Part shown: in pieces, positions 8,368 through 17,592 of the stretch
How the letters are laid out: every line of letters begins with the position of its first letter
Numbering within the stretch: the stretch's first letter is position 1
Assembly: GCA_025355505.1 (NCBI GenBank)
Contig: JANXZM010000051.1
Coordinates: 1-64,000 of the forward strand
DNA: 64,000 bases
Origin: Acidobacteriaceae bacterium
GTDB lineage: Bacteria > Acidobacteriota > Terriglobia > Terriglobales > Acidobacteriaceae
Direction of reading: 5' to 3'
Position numbers and translations under genes: made by a program
Notes under the pieces: model-generated
What the model was told of the DNA's origin: nothing
The model's input: the letters and a program-made list of their open reading frames with translations, nothing else
Databases searched by the model: none

Positions 8368-10563
8368 TCACGCCGCCGGACGCGCCCGCGACCCCAACGC
8401 CCGCCCCAATTCCTCCGCATCGAAAATCGGAGGCTGGCAAGCAAACCCCGAGCACACTACCGCAAACGATCGTCCCCCAAGCAGCGCCGGAAGATTCGGG
8501 ATCGTTTCCGCCAAAGCCGGTGGCAGGTTCTGCGTCACGACCTTATCGGCGTCCAAACGCAGCACCGCCATACTCAAACAAAGCGGCCGCACCGCAACCC
8601 GATACAACTCCGCGGCCACTTCATCCTTCCCGACCACCACAACTTGCGTGTGCGGCTGGATCAAGCGCACCACCGCCAGCCCATATGTCGCCGCAAAAAT
8701 CCCGTGCTGTCCCGCAACTCCGGCGTACACCTCCAAAGTCTGCTCAGCCTTGTCGCGATACGACGCGCCATCCGACGACCCATCGTTGGCGTAACCATGC
8801 AACCGCAGCAGCGCGATCGCCGCCGCCGAATTTCCCGCCGGAGTCGGCGAATCCTGAAACGGCTTCCGCCGCGTCCCCAGAATTCCGAGTGCCGCTTTTT
8901 CGTCTGCCGCCCGGCCCCCCGCCCCACCACGCGTATCAAAAAATCCGCCCGCCACCGGATCGAAAAACCCCGCCACCATCGCCTCCCCAATCGCCCGCGC
9001 GAAACGAAAGTAGCTAAGGTCCGCCGTCGCCTCGTAAGCGTCGAGACAAGCAATCACCGCGAAAGCATAGTCATCCAGTACGCCAGGGACAGCGACTTCG
9101 CGCCGCTCCGCCTTAGGATCGGAGTAAGCAATCACATGCTTCATCCCGCGCTCCGCGTCCCATCCCTCGGAAAGCAGCCGATCCAGCGAGCGCAATGCAA
9201 AGTGACGAGCCTCCGACAGATCAAGCACCTTGGCCGCCTCCAGATAAGCCGAAACGCACATCGCATTCCAGCCCGCGTAAACCGTCTTGTCCACATACGG
9301 CGTCGGCCGCAGCAAACGTGCCGCATACATCTTCTTCTGAGCCGCAGCCAGCAGCGCGCCCGCCCGCTCTTCCGGAATGCTGAGCCGCCGCGCAATTTTC
9401 TCCACTCCGTTTCGGATGTAAAGCACGTTCTTCGCCGGATTGTGATGCATGTCCCCGACTTCGTTGATGTCGAAGTACAGCGCCGCTACCGCAGCCTCCT
9501 CCGCGGTCAGCGCCGCTTTCATCTCCGGCAAAGTCCAGGTGAAATAATCGCCGTCATCGTCCATCGAATAATCCGCATCCTGCGAAGCGTAAAAGCCGCC
9601 GTGCGCGCGGTCGCTGAGCCATTCGTCCATCCAGCGAATAATGTCGCGCGCCACCCCAGCAAAGAACTCATCCCCCGTCGCCTGATATGCGTGCACATAA
9701 TTCTTCAGCAACTCCGAATTGTCGTAACACATCTTCTCGAAGTGCGGCACGATCCAGCGCTCGTCCACCGAGTAGCGATGGAACCCGCCCGCCAACTGGT
9801 CATAGACGCCGCCGCGAGCCATCTTCTCCAGCGTGCTGACGAAAATAGTGCGCAGTTCCTCGTTTCCCGCGCGATCAGCGCCCCCGCCCGCGCGAACATA
9901 ATGATCCATCGCCAAATCCAGCGCCGCCGGATGCGGAAACTTGGGCGCACTTCCAAATCCACCATTGACCTCGTCAAACATCGACCGCGCCGATTCCAAA
10001 ATCGCGTCAATCACCGTCGCCGATACTGTCCCGCCGCCCCCCGGAAAAGACTCCGCCCGCGAGATCGCGCTCTCCACCATCTGCGCCTGCTCCAGCACCT
10101 CGCCGTGCTTGTCGCGATAAGCCGCGGCAATCGAAAGCAGCACGCGCTTAAAACTCGGCCGCCCGTAAGCGTCCGCGGGAGGAAAGTAAGTCCCCCCATA
10201 AAACGGCTTGCCATCAGGAGTAAGAAACGCCGTAAGCGGCCACCCGCCCTGCCCCGTAAGCGAGGCCACCGCGGCCTGGTACCGGGCGTCAATATCCGGA
10301 CGCTCGTCCCGATCCACCTTCACCGCAATGTAATGCTCGTTGACAATCGCCGCCACCTCCGCATCGTCATACGACTCGCGATCCATCACATGGCACCAGT
10401 GACACCAAACCGCCCCAATATCCAACAGCATCGGCTTGTCGGCCGCGCGGGCCGCGGCAAAAGCCTCTTCGCCAAACTCATGCCACTGAATCGGCTGGTG
10501 CATAGCCGAACGCAGATAGGAGGAAGAGGCGCGGGCGAGGGAATTGTGTGAGGAGTCCATCAT
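8368..10563 (-). CDS. Thioredoxin-domain protein, YyaL / SPATA20 family
   Basis: 731 residues. The N-terminal thioredoxin-like domain (about 10-170) carries AVWCHWCHVMDRESY with a CxxC pair, plus the family text GGWPLTAFLTPDGKPF and GGTYFPP. The rest is an alpha/alpha-toroid domain like N-acylglucosamine 2-epimerases (for example CYDNSELLKNY and DADYSMDDDGDYFTW). Length is normal for the family. The cellular role is not established; a redox or carbohydrate-modifying function has been proposed for the family. No signal peptide. Confidence 0.9.
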   Translation of the reverse strand: MMDSSHNSLARASSSYLRSAMHQPIQWHEFGEEAFAAARAADKPMLLDIGAVWCHWCHVMDRESYDDAEVAAIVNEHYIAVKVDRDERPDIDARYQAAVASLTGQGGWPLTAFLTPDGKPFYGGTYFPPADAYGRPSFKRVLLSIAAAYRDKHGEVLEQAQMVESAISRAESFPGGGGTVSATVIDAILESARSMFDEVNGGFGSAPKFPHPAALDLAMDHYVRAGGGADRAGNEELRTIFVSTLEKMARGGVYDQLAGGFHRYSVDERWIVPHFEKMCYDNSELLKNYVHAYQATGDEFFAGVARDIIRWMDEWLSDRAHGGFYASQDADYSMDDDGDYFTWTLPEMKAALTAEEAAVAALYFDINEVGDMHHNPAKNVLYIRNGVEKIARRLSIPEERAGALLAAAQKKMYAARLLRPTPYVDKTVYAGWNAMCVSAYLEAAKVLDLSEARHFALRSLDRLLSEGWDAERGMKHVIAYSDPKAERREVAVPGVLDDYAFAVIACLDAYEATADLSYFRFARAIGEAMVAGFFDPVAGGFFDTRGGAGGRAADEKAALGILGTRRKPFQDSPTPAGNSAAAIALLRLHGYANDGSSDGASYRDKAEQTLEVYAGVAGQHGIFAATYGLAVVRLIQPHTQVVVVGKDEVAAELYRVAVRPLCLSMAVLRLDADKVVTQNLPPALAETIPNLPALLGGRSFAVVCSGFACQPPIFDAEELGRALGSRARPAA

Positions 10564-10624
10564 CAGCCTAGTTTAGCGTGGCAGCAGGGAAGCGTGCGGG
10601 GCAACTTGTCCAGCAGAAATTAAA

Positions 10625-11620
10625 CTACGAGGCAAGTTTCTTCGCCATCGAACAATAAATCTCCACCGCTTCGAGTAGCTGCGCCTTCTCCACAAACTCG
10701 CCCTCGGTGTGCGCCACGTGAATCGACCCCGGCCCCAGCAGCAAAGGCTCGCCCCAGTTCGCCAGCGCCGGGATATCGGTCGTGAAAGCCGCGACCATCG
10801 TCGGCAGGCCGTCCAGCGTGCGCAGCCGCAGGAACGGAGTCTCCCGCGTGAAGCGAACCTCGGCAAGGTCGCCGACGGTCTCCGTTATTTCGCGGCGCAG
10901 TGCGTCCGTCGGGCCCACCAGACGATAGAAAAGGTCAGCCTTGGCCAAATCAGAAATCACATTCGGCGCGCGCCCGCCCTGAATAGAGCCGACGTTCTTT
11001 GTGCAAGGGCCTACCTCGGCATTTTCAGGAAGTTTCATCGCGTGCAACCGGTGCAGCGCTTCCACCAGCTTGTCGATCGCCGACTCGCCCAGTTCCGGAT
11101 ACGCCGAGTGCGCCATCTTTCCGCGCGCCACCAGTTCCACGTGCAGTGCGCCCTTACTCGCCAGCGCCAGTTTGTTTTCCGTCGGCTCGCCGTTAATCAT
11201 GAAGCGCGCGCCTATCGGTTGCTGGTTCGCTACCTTCGCGCCGATCGAGTCCCGCTCCTCGCCCACCAGAAACAGCAACCCGACGAAAACGCCCGTCCCG
11301 CGGAGCTTCTCCGCCGCCATAATCTGTGCCGCAATAATCCCCTTCGCGTCGCACGCTCCCCGCCCGTAAATGCGCCCGTTATCTTCGGACGATGCAATGA
11401 ACGGCGGCACCGTATCCATGTGAGTGGAGAAAACAATCTCCGGACGATCATGCCCCGGCCAGGTAGCCAAAACATTCGCTCGCGCACCCTCGACCGGCAT
11501 CTTCCGAGCTTCAAACCCGCGCCGCCGCAGCTCCTCGCCAAGAAAATCTCCCACCGCACTTTCATTCGGAGTGATGGATTCGATATCGATCAGACGGCGC
11601 GTAAGAGCAAACAGGTCCAT
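10625..11620 (-). CDS. M20-family zinc deacylase/peptidase (ArgE/DapE/CPG2-like)
   Basis: 331 residues, cytoplasmic. Metal-site motifs of the M20 fold are present: STHMDTVPP, GRGACDAKG (bridging Asp), VGEERDS (catalytic and metal Glu) and a C-terminal HVAHTEGEF His. The dimerisation insert begins near SKGALHVELVARGKMAHSAY. The family hydrolyses N-acyl amino acids or small peptides. The exact substrate (acetylornithine, succinyl-DAP or other) cannot be decided from the sequence. Upstream neighbour of the YyaL-like gene, 61 bp apart. Confidence 0.85.
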   Translation of the reverse strand: MDLFALTRRLIDIESITPNESAVGDFLGEELRRRGFEARKMPVEGARANVLATWPGHDRPEIVFSTHMDTVPPFIASSEDNGRIYGRGACDAKGIIAAQIMAAEKLRGTGVFVGLLFLVGEERDSIGAKVANQQPIGARFMINGEPTENKLALASKGALHVELVARGKMAHSAYPELGESAIDKLVEALHRLHAMKLPENAEVGPCTKNVGSIQGGRAPNVISDLAKADLFYRLVGPTDALRREITETVGDLAEVRFTRETPFLRLRTLDGLPTMVAAFTTDIPALANWGEPLLLGPGSIHVAHTEGEFVEKAQLLEAVEIYCSMAKKLAS

Positions 11621-11734
11621 GCAGCAAAAGCGTAACAGCCCATCGCAATTGGTGGATAGTGCTTAATGAATCTGCTTTGAAGGGGCGCGGCTTCAGCTGC
11701 GCACGTCTAACTGATCACTGACAACTGCTCACTG

Positions 11735-12424
11735 TTGTACCCTGATCCCGTGCCCCCAGAAACCTCCAGCATCCGCTCCCTATTCCTAACCGGCCCCGCC
11801 GGACGCCTGGAAGCTCTCCTCAACGCTGGATCGCCCAACGCAACGCACGCCGCGATAGTCTGCCATCCGCACCCGCTCTACGGCGGGACGCTGCACAACA
11901 AAGTTGTTTTCCACGCCATGAAGGCGCTCAACAGCTTCGGATTCCCCGTGCTGCGCTTCAACTTCCGCGGCACCGGCCTCAGCGAAGGCGAACACGCCAA
12001 TGGCATCGGCGAAGTCGAGGACGTGCGCGCCGCCCTCGACTGGCTGGAGCAGGAATTCACGCTGCCCGTAATCTTCGCGGGTTTTTCTTTCGGCGCCGCC
12101 GTCGGATTGCGCGCCGCCTATGCCGACCCGCGCGTGGCGGCCCTCATCGCCCTTGGCCTGCCCGCCGTCCCCGTCGAAGACCGCGTCTACGATTTCGAAT
12201 TCCTGCGCGAGTGCGCCAAGCCCAAACTCTTCGTCAGCGGATCGCGCGATCAATTCGGTCCCGCCGGAAAACTCGAAGCCCTAGTCAACACCTTCGCCGA
12301 TCCCAAGAAACTAGTCCGCATCGAAGCCGGAGATCACTTCTTCGAAGGAAGACTCAGGGAGATGCGGGTAGCCATCGAAGATTGGGTCCGCGAGACCGTG
12401 CCCGCGAAAGCCGCCAGCGACTAA
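11735..12424 (+). CDS. Alpha/beta hydrolase
   Basis: About 229 residues from a TTG at 11735; a GTG at 11750 is an equally plausible start. The nucleophile elbow is GFSFGA; CHPHPLYGGTLHNKVV and RFNFRGTGLSEG are signatures of the short KTD/CHPHP-type alpha/beta hydrolases found in many bacteria. The catalytic Asp is probably in SGSRDQFGP and the His in GDHFFEG. Cytoplasmic. Substrate unknown. It lies 30 bp before a glycerate kinase gene, probably one transcript. Confidence 0.85.
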   Translation: MYPDPVPPETSSIRSLFLTGPAGRLEALLNAGSPNATHAAIVCHPHPLYGGTLHNKVVFHAMKALNSFGFPVLRFNFRGTGLSEGEHANGIGEVEDVRAALDWLEQEFTLPVIFAGFSFGAAVGLRAAYADPRVAALIALGLPAVPVEDRVYDFEFLRECAKPKLFVSGSRDQFGPAGKLEALVNTFADPKKLVRIEAGDHFFEGRLREMRVAIEDWVRETVPAKAASD

Positions 12425-12454
12425 GAGCGCACGCCCTTCTTTATAATCCCCACC

Positions 12455-13822
12455 ATGCCCGATATCTCTCCCGCGCGCGACCAGCAGTTTGCCCGCATGC
12501 GCGACACTGCCCGCGAGATCTTCACCGCCGCGCTCAAGAACGCCTCCATCGAAAACGCTTTCGCCCGCAACCTGCACTGCGAGCGCCGCGTCCTGCGCAT
12601 TGGCGACGACCTCCACGATCTCGATACCTACAACCGCGTCTTCGTCGTCTCCATCGGAAAAGCCGCGCACACCATGGCCGCCGCTCTCGAAGCCCAACTC
12701 GGCAGCAGCCTCGAAGGCATCGTCGCATCGTCGGTCGAACCCGCCAACCTGGTGGGACCCAGCCAAGTCCGCGGTTTTCGTTATTTTCGCGGCGGACATC
12801 CCACGCCCACCACCGAATCCATCCAGGCCGCCGCCGCCATCCTCAAATCCCTAGCCTCTCTCGACTCCACTTCGCTCGCCATCTTCATGATTTCCGGCGG
12901 CGGCTCTTCGATCGTAGAAAAGCCCGTCTATGACGAAATCTCGCTGCCCGACCTCGCCGCCACCTACCAGACGCTAGTGCTCTCCGGCGCGCCCATTGCC
13001 GACATCAACGCCATCCGCAAACATCTCTCCGCCGTCAAGGGTGGACGCCTAGCCCAGGCCGCCTATCCCGCCCAGCAGGTTTCGATTCTCGTCTCCGACG
13101 TGCCCGACGATACCCCCGACGCGCTCGCCTCCGGCCCCACCATGCCCGATTCCACTTCCATCCACGACTGCGAGCGCATCGCCGCCAAGTACGACCTCAT
13201 CGATCAACTCCCGAAATCCGTTGCCGATCTCTTCCGCCAGCATGCCCTCGACGAGACGCCCAAATCCGATGATCCCGCTTTCGTCCGCGCGCGCTGGTGG
13301 ACCGTCCTCTCCAACAAAGTCGCCATCGATGAAGCCGCCGTTGCCGCCACCCGCGCCGGTTTTGCCGTCGAAGTCGATAACTCCTGCGATGATTGGCCCT
13401 ACGACCAAGCCGCCGCCTACTTGCTCAACCGCCTGCGCGAACTGCGCCGCAACGTATCGCGTGTCTGCCTGATCTCCGGAGGCGAGGTGACCGTAACCGT
13501 CCGCAACGGCGGCATCGGCGGACGCAACCAGCAGTTCGCCCTCGCCTGCGCCGAGCAGATCGCGGGACTCGACATCACCATCCTCAGCGCCGGCACCGAC
13601 GGCATCGACGGCAACAGTTCCGCCGCCGGCGCCGTAGTCGATGGCAGCACCATTGTCCGCGCCGATGCTCGCGCCGATGCCCTCGTCGCCGGCGTCGAAG
13701 CCGTGCGCCACGCTCTCAACGCCTTCAACGCCTATCCTTTTTTCTACGCGCTAGGCGACGCCCTGGTCACCGGACACACCGGAAATAATCTTCGCGACCT
13801 GCGCATCCTGCTGGCTTACTAA
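12455..13822 (+). CDS. Glycerate 2-kinase (DUF4147/MOFRL family)
   Basis: 455 residues. An N-terminal DUF4147 domain (VVSIGKAAHTMA, FMISGGGSSIVEKP, NAIRKHLSAVKGGRLA) is followed by a MOFRL domain at about 340-450 (SGGEVTVTV, GGRNQQFALA, GTDGIDGNSSAAGAVVDG). The family phosphorylates D-glycerate to 2-phosphoglycerate with ATP, feeding glyoxylate or sugar-acid breakdown into glycolysis. Start ATG at 12455; length is typical. It follows the alpha/beta hydrolase gene. Confidence 0.9.
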   Translation: MPDISPARDQQFARMRDTAREIFTAALKNASIENAFARNLHCERRVLRIGDDLHDLDTYNRVFVVSIGKAAHTMAAALEAQLGSSLEGIVASSVEPANLVGPSQVRGFRYFRGGHPTPTTESIQAAAAILKSLASLDSTSLAIFMISGGGSSIVEKPVYDEISLPDLAATYQTLVLSGAPIADINAIRKHLSAVKGGRLAQAAYPAQQVSILVSDVPDDTPDALASGPTMPDSTSIHDCERIAAKYDLIDQLPKSVADLFRQHALDETPKSDDPAFVRARWWTVLSNKVAIDEAAVAATRAGFAVEVDNSCDDWPYDQAAAYLLNRLRELRRNVSRVCLISGGEVTVTVRNGGIGGRNQQFALACAEQIAGLDITILSAGTDGIDGNSSAAGAVVDGSTIVRADARADALVAGVEAVRHALNAFNAYPFFYALGDALVTGHTGNNLRDLRILLAY

Positions 13823-14042
13823 GCTGCTCGCCGCCACCTCTCGAATAACAGCAATATCCAACCTTCATAGTTGTGTGACATAGCGCGGCCCACTTCCGCG
13901 GCGCGAAAGTTAACCTCATAACACCCACAGTACATGACCGTCCGGTAACCATATTTTCTTGTAAATCTTTCCCGCGCCCGGCAGCACCGCGCCTCCAGCC
14001 TGCATCCAAGCTATTAAACCCAATACACACAGGAGGTTTCGC

Positions 14043-14648
14043 TTGAAACAGATTTTACGCACCGTTATTCTTTTATGTTTCGCCTGCGCTGCCGTGGCAT
14101 CGCTCTCGAATTTCGCGCAAGCCCAGCAAGCCGACATCGCTTTCGGCATCAGCACGGTCACCGCGCCCCCGCTCAGCCCGTCCGACGCCAATCACGCACC
14201 GGTATTGCTCAACGGGGGCACCTATCCTGGCGTTAGCGGCGATCTGCTCTTCTTCCATCACATCGGTGTCCAGGGCGAACTTTACTGGAAAGCATCGCGG
14301 GGCGATTACCTCAACACCGGCCTTCCTTATCGTCCACTCTTTTATGACGTGAACGCCATTTACGCGCCCAAGCTCGCCAGCCACACCTATCTTGAACTCC
14401 TCGGGGGTATCGGCGCGCTCAGCACCCGCTTCTACTGTTCCTCAGTTTGCACTTTTCAAGGCACCAACTATCAGGACAGCAACCACTTCATGGGACACTT
14501 CGGCGCTGGCCTCAAGATCTATCCAGCGGGCAACTTCTTCATCCGGCCTGAGGCGCATCTCTACCTCGTCAACAACAACCTGGAATACAGCTCTCCGCGC
14601 GTCGTCCGCTACGGCCTCTCGATCGGCTACACCTTCGGAGGGAAATAG
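14043..14648 (+). CDS. Outer-membrane beta-barrel protein
   Basis: 201 residues. The start is a TTG at 14043, chosen because a strong AGGAGG lies 7 bp upstream and the signal peptide begins there (MKQILRTVILLCFACAAVAS, cleavage near FAQA-QQ). The mature part has alternating hydrophobic strands (HHIGVQGELYWKAS, HTYLELLGGIGALS) and ends SIGYTFGGK with a near-terminal Phe, like OmpA-type 8-strand barrels. Function unknown; probably structural or adhesive. Confidence 0.75.
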   Translation: MKQILRTVILLCFACAAVASLSNFAQAQQADIAFGISTVTAPPLSPSDANHAPVLLNGGTYPGVSGDLLFFHHIGVQGELYWKASRGDYLNTGLPYRPLFYDVNAIYAPKLASHTYLELLGGIGALSTRFYCSSVCTFQGTNYQDSNHFMGHFGAGLKIYPAGNFFIRPEAHLYLVNNNLEYSSPRVVRYGLSIGYTFGGK

Positions 14649-14784
14649 CAGCCTCTTCCCCGTTGCTCCCAGGGACAGCCGCTCCTCGGCTGTTCCTGCG
14701 CAACCGCCTTCCGATTTGCAACTTTTTCTCCCTCTCCAGCTTTACAAGTGGCCCGTATCGCCTTTCCCGCATTATGATAGAGCC

Positions 14785-15159
14785 ATGAATTTCGGCTTCT
14801 CAGGCGAGATGATCTTTCTGTTTTTTCTGGCGCTAATCCTTTTCGGCCCCAAGAAAATGCCCGAGATCGGACGCCAGGTCGCGCGCTTCCTCAACGAGTT
14901 CCGGCGCGCCTCCAACGAATTCCGTTCGCAGATCGAGTCTGAAATCAATTCTCTCGATAGCTCGATGCCCCGGCAGCAGATTCTGCCGCCTCTCCACGCC
15001 CCGCTCGGATCGCTAGCCAGCCGCATCTTCAATCCGCCGTCCGCTGAAAAGCTTGAAGCTGCCGAACACGCCGCCGCCGCCGAGCCCGCCGAAGCCGCCC
15101 TAGAGACGGGGCTTGCCCCGTCTCCCGAGCCTGCTCCGAAAGTAGCGCCCGATGCCTGA
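14785..15159 (+). CDS. tatA: Sec-independent translocase subunit TatA/TatB
   Basis: Start ATG at 14785. One N-terminal membrane helix (MIFLFFLALILFGPKKMPE) with the FGPKKMPEIGR hinge motif, then an amphipathic helix (ARFLNEFRRASNEFRSQIES). The remainder is an Ala/Pro/Glu-rich tail. At 124 residues it is longer than classic TatA and close to TatB. With one TatC and no other Tat gene here, it may serve both roles. The last 8 bp overlap tatC. Part of the tail (ETGLAP) is encoded by a palindrome at 15103-15124 that resembles a dispersed repeat. Confidence 0.9.
   Translation: MNFGFSGEMIFLFFLALILFGPKKMPEIGRQVARFLNEFRRASNEFRSQIESEINSLDSSMPRQQILPPLHAPLGSLASRIFNPPSAEKLEAAEHAAAAEPAEAALETGLAPSPEPAPKVAPDA
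15103..15124. repeat. Palindromic repeat inside tatA coding sequence
   Basis: Perfect 10-bp arms GAGACGGGGC / GCCCCGTCTC around TT. Relatives occur outside genes at about 36459-36480 (AGACGCGG arms around CTTG) and, shortened, just after pruA (26323). Confidence 0.6.
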
Positions 15160-15958
15160 GCTCGCCGCCGACTCTCCCATCGACGATTCCTCCAAGAATA
15201 AAGATGAAATGCCAACCATGGGCTTCCTCGATCATCTCGAGGAACTGCGCAAGCGCATCATTTATTCCATCATCGCTATCGCCGTCGGCTTCTTCGCCTG
15301 TTGGGGATACGCCGAAAAAATTTACGAGATCATGCAGCGTCCCATCATGGAGGCGCTCCACAGCAATGGCCTCTCGGCAAAACTTGTCTACCTCAATCCC
15401 ACCGAGCCTTTCAATCTCTATCTCAAAGTCGGAGGCATGGCCGGTCTTTTCGTCGCCTCACCCTTCGTGCTCTACCAGCTCTGGTGCTTCATTTCGCCCG
15501 GTCTCTACCGCAACGAGAAACGCTACGTCATGCCCTTCATGGCCTCGACCGTGGCCCTGTTCCTCGCCGGCGGATACTTCGGCTACAAACTTGTCCTTCC
15601 CCAGGCCCTCGTCTTCCTCATCGGCTACGGCAAAGACTTCCAGCCCATGATCACGCTCAGCGAATACAGTGGTTTGTTCCTGACCATCATCGTCGGCCTG
15701 GGCGTAATTTTCGAAATGCCGATCCTGGTATTTTTCCTGGCGCTTATGGGCATCGTCAGCGCCGGTTGGATGTGGCGTAACCTTCGCTATTCCATCCTGG
15801 TAATCTTCATCATCGCCGCCATCATCACCCCCACCACCGATATCCTGAACATGTGCATCTTCGCCGCGCCCATGATCGCCTTGTACGTCCTCAGCATCGG
15901 CATCGCCTGGCTCGTCCATCCCACCCAGCGCAAAAAACGCGCCGAGAAAAATTCCTAA
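15152..15958 (+). CDS. tatC: Sec-independent translocase subunit TatC
   Basis: 268 residues; the twin-arginine signal receptor of the Tat export system. After a 20-residue acidic head, MGFLDHLEELRKRI is the conserved N-terminal motif. Six membrane segments follow, with conserved P48-loop text NPTEPFNLYLKV and FVLYQLWCFISPGLYRNEKR. Starts 8 bp inside tatA, so translation is probably coupled. Confidence 0.95.
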   Translation: MPELAADSPIDDSSKNKDEMPTMGFLDHLEELRKRIIYSIIAIAVGFFACWGYAEKIYEIMQRPIMEALHSNGLSAKLVYLNPTEPFNLYLKVGGMAGLFVASPFVLYQLWCFISPGLYRNEKRYVMPFMASTVALFLAGGYFGYKLVLPQALVFLIGYGKDFQPMITLSEYSGLFLTIIVGLGVIFEMPILVFFLALMGIVSAGWMWRNLRYSILVIFIIAAIITPTTDILNMCIFAAPMIALYVLSIGIAWLVHPTQRKKRAEKNS

Positions 15959-15983
15959 CCCCACAGGATCACAGAGGAGGACC

Positions 15984-17030
15984 ATGAAACGAACTACAAC
16001 GAAGATAGAAGTTCTGAAGGCCTTTCCCTGTGTTTCCCCGCGTCCTCAGTGCCCCCCGTGGTTAAGAATTTGCCTGCAGCTGCTTGTGGCCATTGCATTG
16101 GCAACATCCGCAGCCTGCACCAAAGCTACCGACGCCGGCGCAGCCACTCAATCCAAATCAACCCCACCCACCCCCACTTTGCCCGACGCCGCACCCGACA
16201 ACGCCCCACTCCCCCACATCGATTCCAAACGCGCCTTCCAGTACACCCGCGAGGTCACCGCCTTCGGCCCGCGCTATATCGGCAGCCAGAATCACAAGAA
16301 ACTAGAGCGCTACCTCTTTGACCACCTCAAGGCCGACCAGGTGGAGGACGATGCTTTTACCGCCGATACCCCGGAAGGGAAGTTCCCGGTCCGCAACATC
16401 ATCGCCAAATTTCCCGGCACAAAAGACGGCATCATCGTCATCTTCGGCCACTACGATACCAACTACCCACTGCGCAATTCCGGATACGTCGGCGCCAACG
16501 ACGGCGGATCTTCCACCGCGATCCTGCTCGAATACGCCAACCAGCTACGCGGCAAAAAGCGCGATGGCTATAGCGTCTGGCTGGTCTGGACCGATGGCGA
16601 AGAAGCCGTTAAGACGTGGACCGATACCGACAGCGTCTACGGCGCGCGCCATCTTGCCGAAAAATGGGAGAAAGACGGCACCCTGAAAAAAATCAAAGCG
16701 CTCATGGTGATGGACATGATCGCCGACGCCGACCTCAACATCGACCGTAACACCAACTGCACTCCCTGGCTCCTCGACCTCATCTACGCCGCCGCCGAGC
16801 GCGCAGGCTACCAGTCCCATTTCTACGCCCGCCAGGGCCCCATCGAAGACGATCACATTCCCTTCGTCAAACGCGGTGTCCCCACCGCCGACGTCATCGA
16901 CCTCGATTACGGCTACAACAACGTCTTCCATCACACCCCGCAAGACACCATGGACAAACTAAGTCCCAAAAGCCTAGAGATCGTCGGCGATACGATCCTG
17001 GAAACCATTCACTTGCTCGACCAGCGCTAG
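15984..17030 (+). CDS. M28-family zinc peptidase / glutaminyl-cyclase-like lipoprotein
   Basis: 348 residues. A charged head leads into a hydrophobic signal (ICLQLLVAIALATSAAC); the Cys after SAA could be a lipoprotein cysteine. The catalytic domain matches M28/glutaminyl cyclase: FGHYDTNYP, GANDGGSSTAILLEYA (metal Asp), TDGEEA (catalytic Glu), DMIADADLNI, IEDDHIPFVKRGVPTADVIDLD and HHTPQDTMDKL (metal His). The IEDDHIPF and HTPQDTMD text is more like glutaminyl-peptide cyclotransferases than aminopeptidases. Located in the periplasm or on the outer membrane. Confidence 0.8.
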   Translation: MKRTTTKIEVLKAFPCVSPRPQCPPWLRICLQLLVAIALATSAACTKATDAGAATQSKSTPPTPTLPDAAPDNAPLPHIDSKRAFQYTREVTAFGPRYIGSQNHKKLERYLFDHLKADQVEDDAFTADTPEGKFPVRNIIAKFPGTKDGIIVIFGHYDTNYPLRNSGYVGANDGGSSTAILLEYANQLRGKKRDGYSVWLVWTDGEEAVKTWTDTDSVYGARHLAEKWEKDGTLKKIKALMVMDMIADADLNIDRNTNCTPWLLDLIYAAAERAGYQSHFYARQGPIEDDHIPFVKRGVPTADVIDLDYGYNNVFHHTPQDTMDKLSPKSLEIVGDTILETIHLLDQR

Positions 17031-17164
17031 CGACGCTGCAAAATCGACGAGACATTTCTATTGGGGTATCGCACCGATGCAGCGGACCTCTTGACCCTCT
17101 CTCCCAATCCCCCTACGATAGACTTAGCGCCCGTGGGGGCGACTCTAAATCGGCTCCAGCAGCC

Positions 17165-17521
17165 GTGAGTGTCTGGGGATACTGCTTGTTCCAACGAATT
17201 GTTCCGCCAATCTTTTTGTTCACATCCATCATTCTGGCGAGCGCGCAAGCGCCCAGCGCCCCGGGCAAGCCGCTTCCCCCCGGACCCGTGCAACCCAAAG
17301 TGAAGGCCGCCTGCACTTCGTGCCATAACACCAGCCGCATCACCGAGCAGCACCTGACCCGCCAGCAATGGTCCGACCAACTCGAAAAAATGGAAGGCCT
17401 CGGCGCCGTCATCCCCGACTCCGATCGCAACAACTTCCTGAATTACCTGACCAAAAACTTCGGTCCCCAAAAAGGCGCAGCCGATCCCCCAGCAAAAAAA
17501 TCCGGCAGCGCATCCAACTAG
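17165..17521 (+). CDS. Small exported c-type haem protein
   Basis: 118 residues from GTG 17165. Signal peptide near residues 10-28 (IVPPIFLFTSIILASAQA). A single haem-binding motif CTSCH in the stretch AACTSCHNTSRITEQHLT, then the helix QWSDQLEKMEGLGAVI and NFLNYLTKNFGP. This resembles the short monohaem domain of quinohaemoprotein-type or orphan cytochromes c; a distal Met ligand is not obvious except in LEKMEG. Probably a periplasmic electron carrier. Confidence 0.75.
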   Translation: MSVWGYCLFQRIVPPIFLFTSIILASAQAPSAPGKPLPPGPVQPKVKAACTSCHNTSRITEQHLTRQQWSDQLEKMEGLGAVIPDSDRNNFLNYLTKNFGPQKGAADPPAKKSGSASN

Positions 17522-17524
17522 CCC

Positions 17525-17550
17525 GTGTAGCGCGGACACTCCTGTCCGCG
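17525..17550. repeat. Dispersed palindrome GTGTAGNGCGGACACTCYTGT, copy 1
   Basis: The core GCGGACA-CTCC-TGTCCGC forms a 7-bp stem. Further copies lie at 23565-23590 and 59432-59456. Two of the three start within a few bases of a stop codon, so they could act as terminators or mRNA-end stabilisers. Confidence 0.6.
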
Positions 17551-17592
17551 AAAATCAAGCAATGCAGGAAATGTAAGGGGGGAAGAGTATCA

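Noticed and set aside
8644-10551. 635-codon plus-strand ORF opposite the YyaL-like gene
   Set aside because: Arg/His-rich antisense shadow caused by GC-biased codon use; no domain, and the minus-strand gene is well supported.
11735-12424. Antisense ORF at 11786-12253 as a separate gene
   Set aside because: Opposite a clear alpha/beta hydrolase; no own features.
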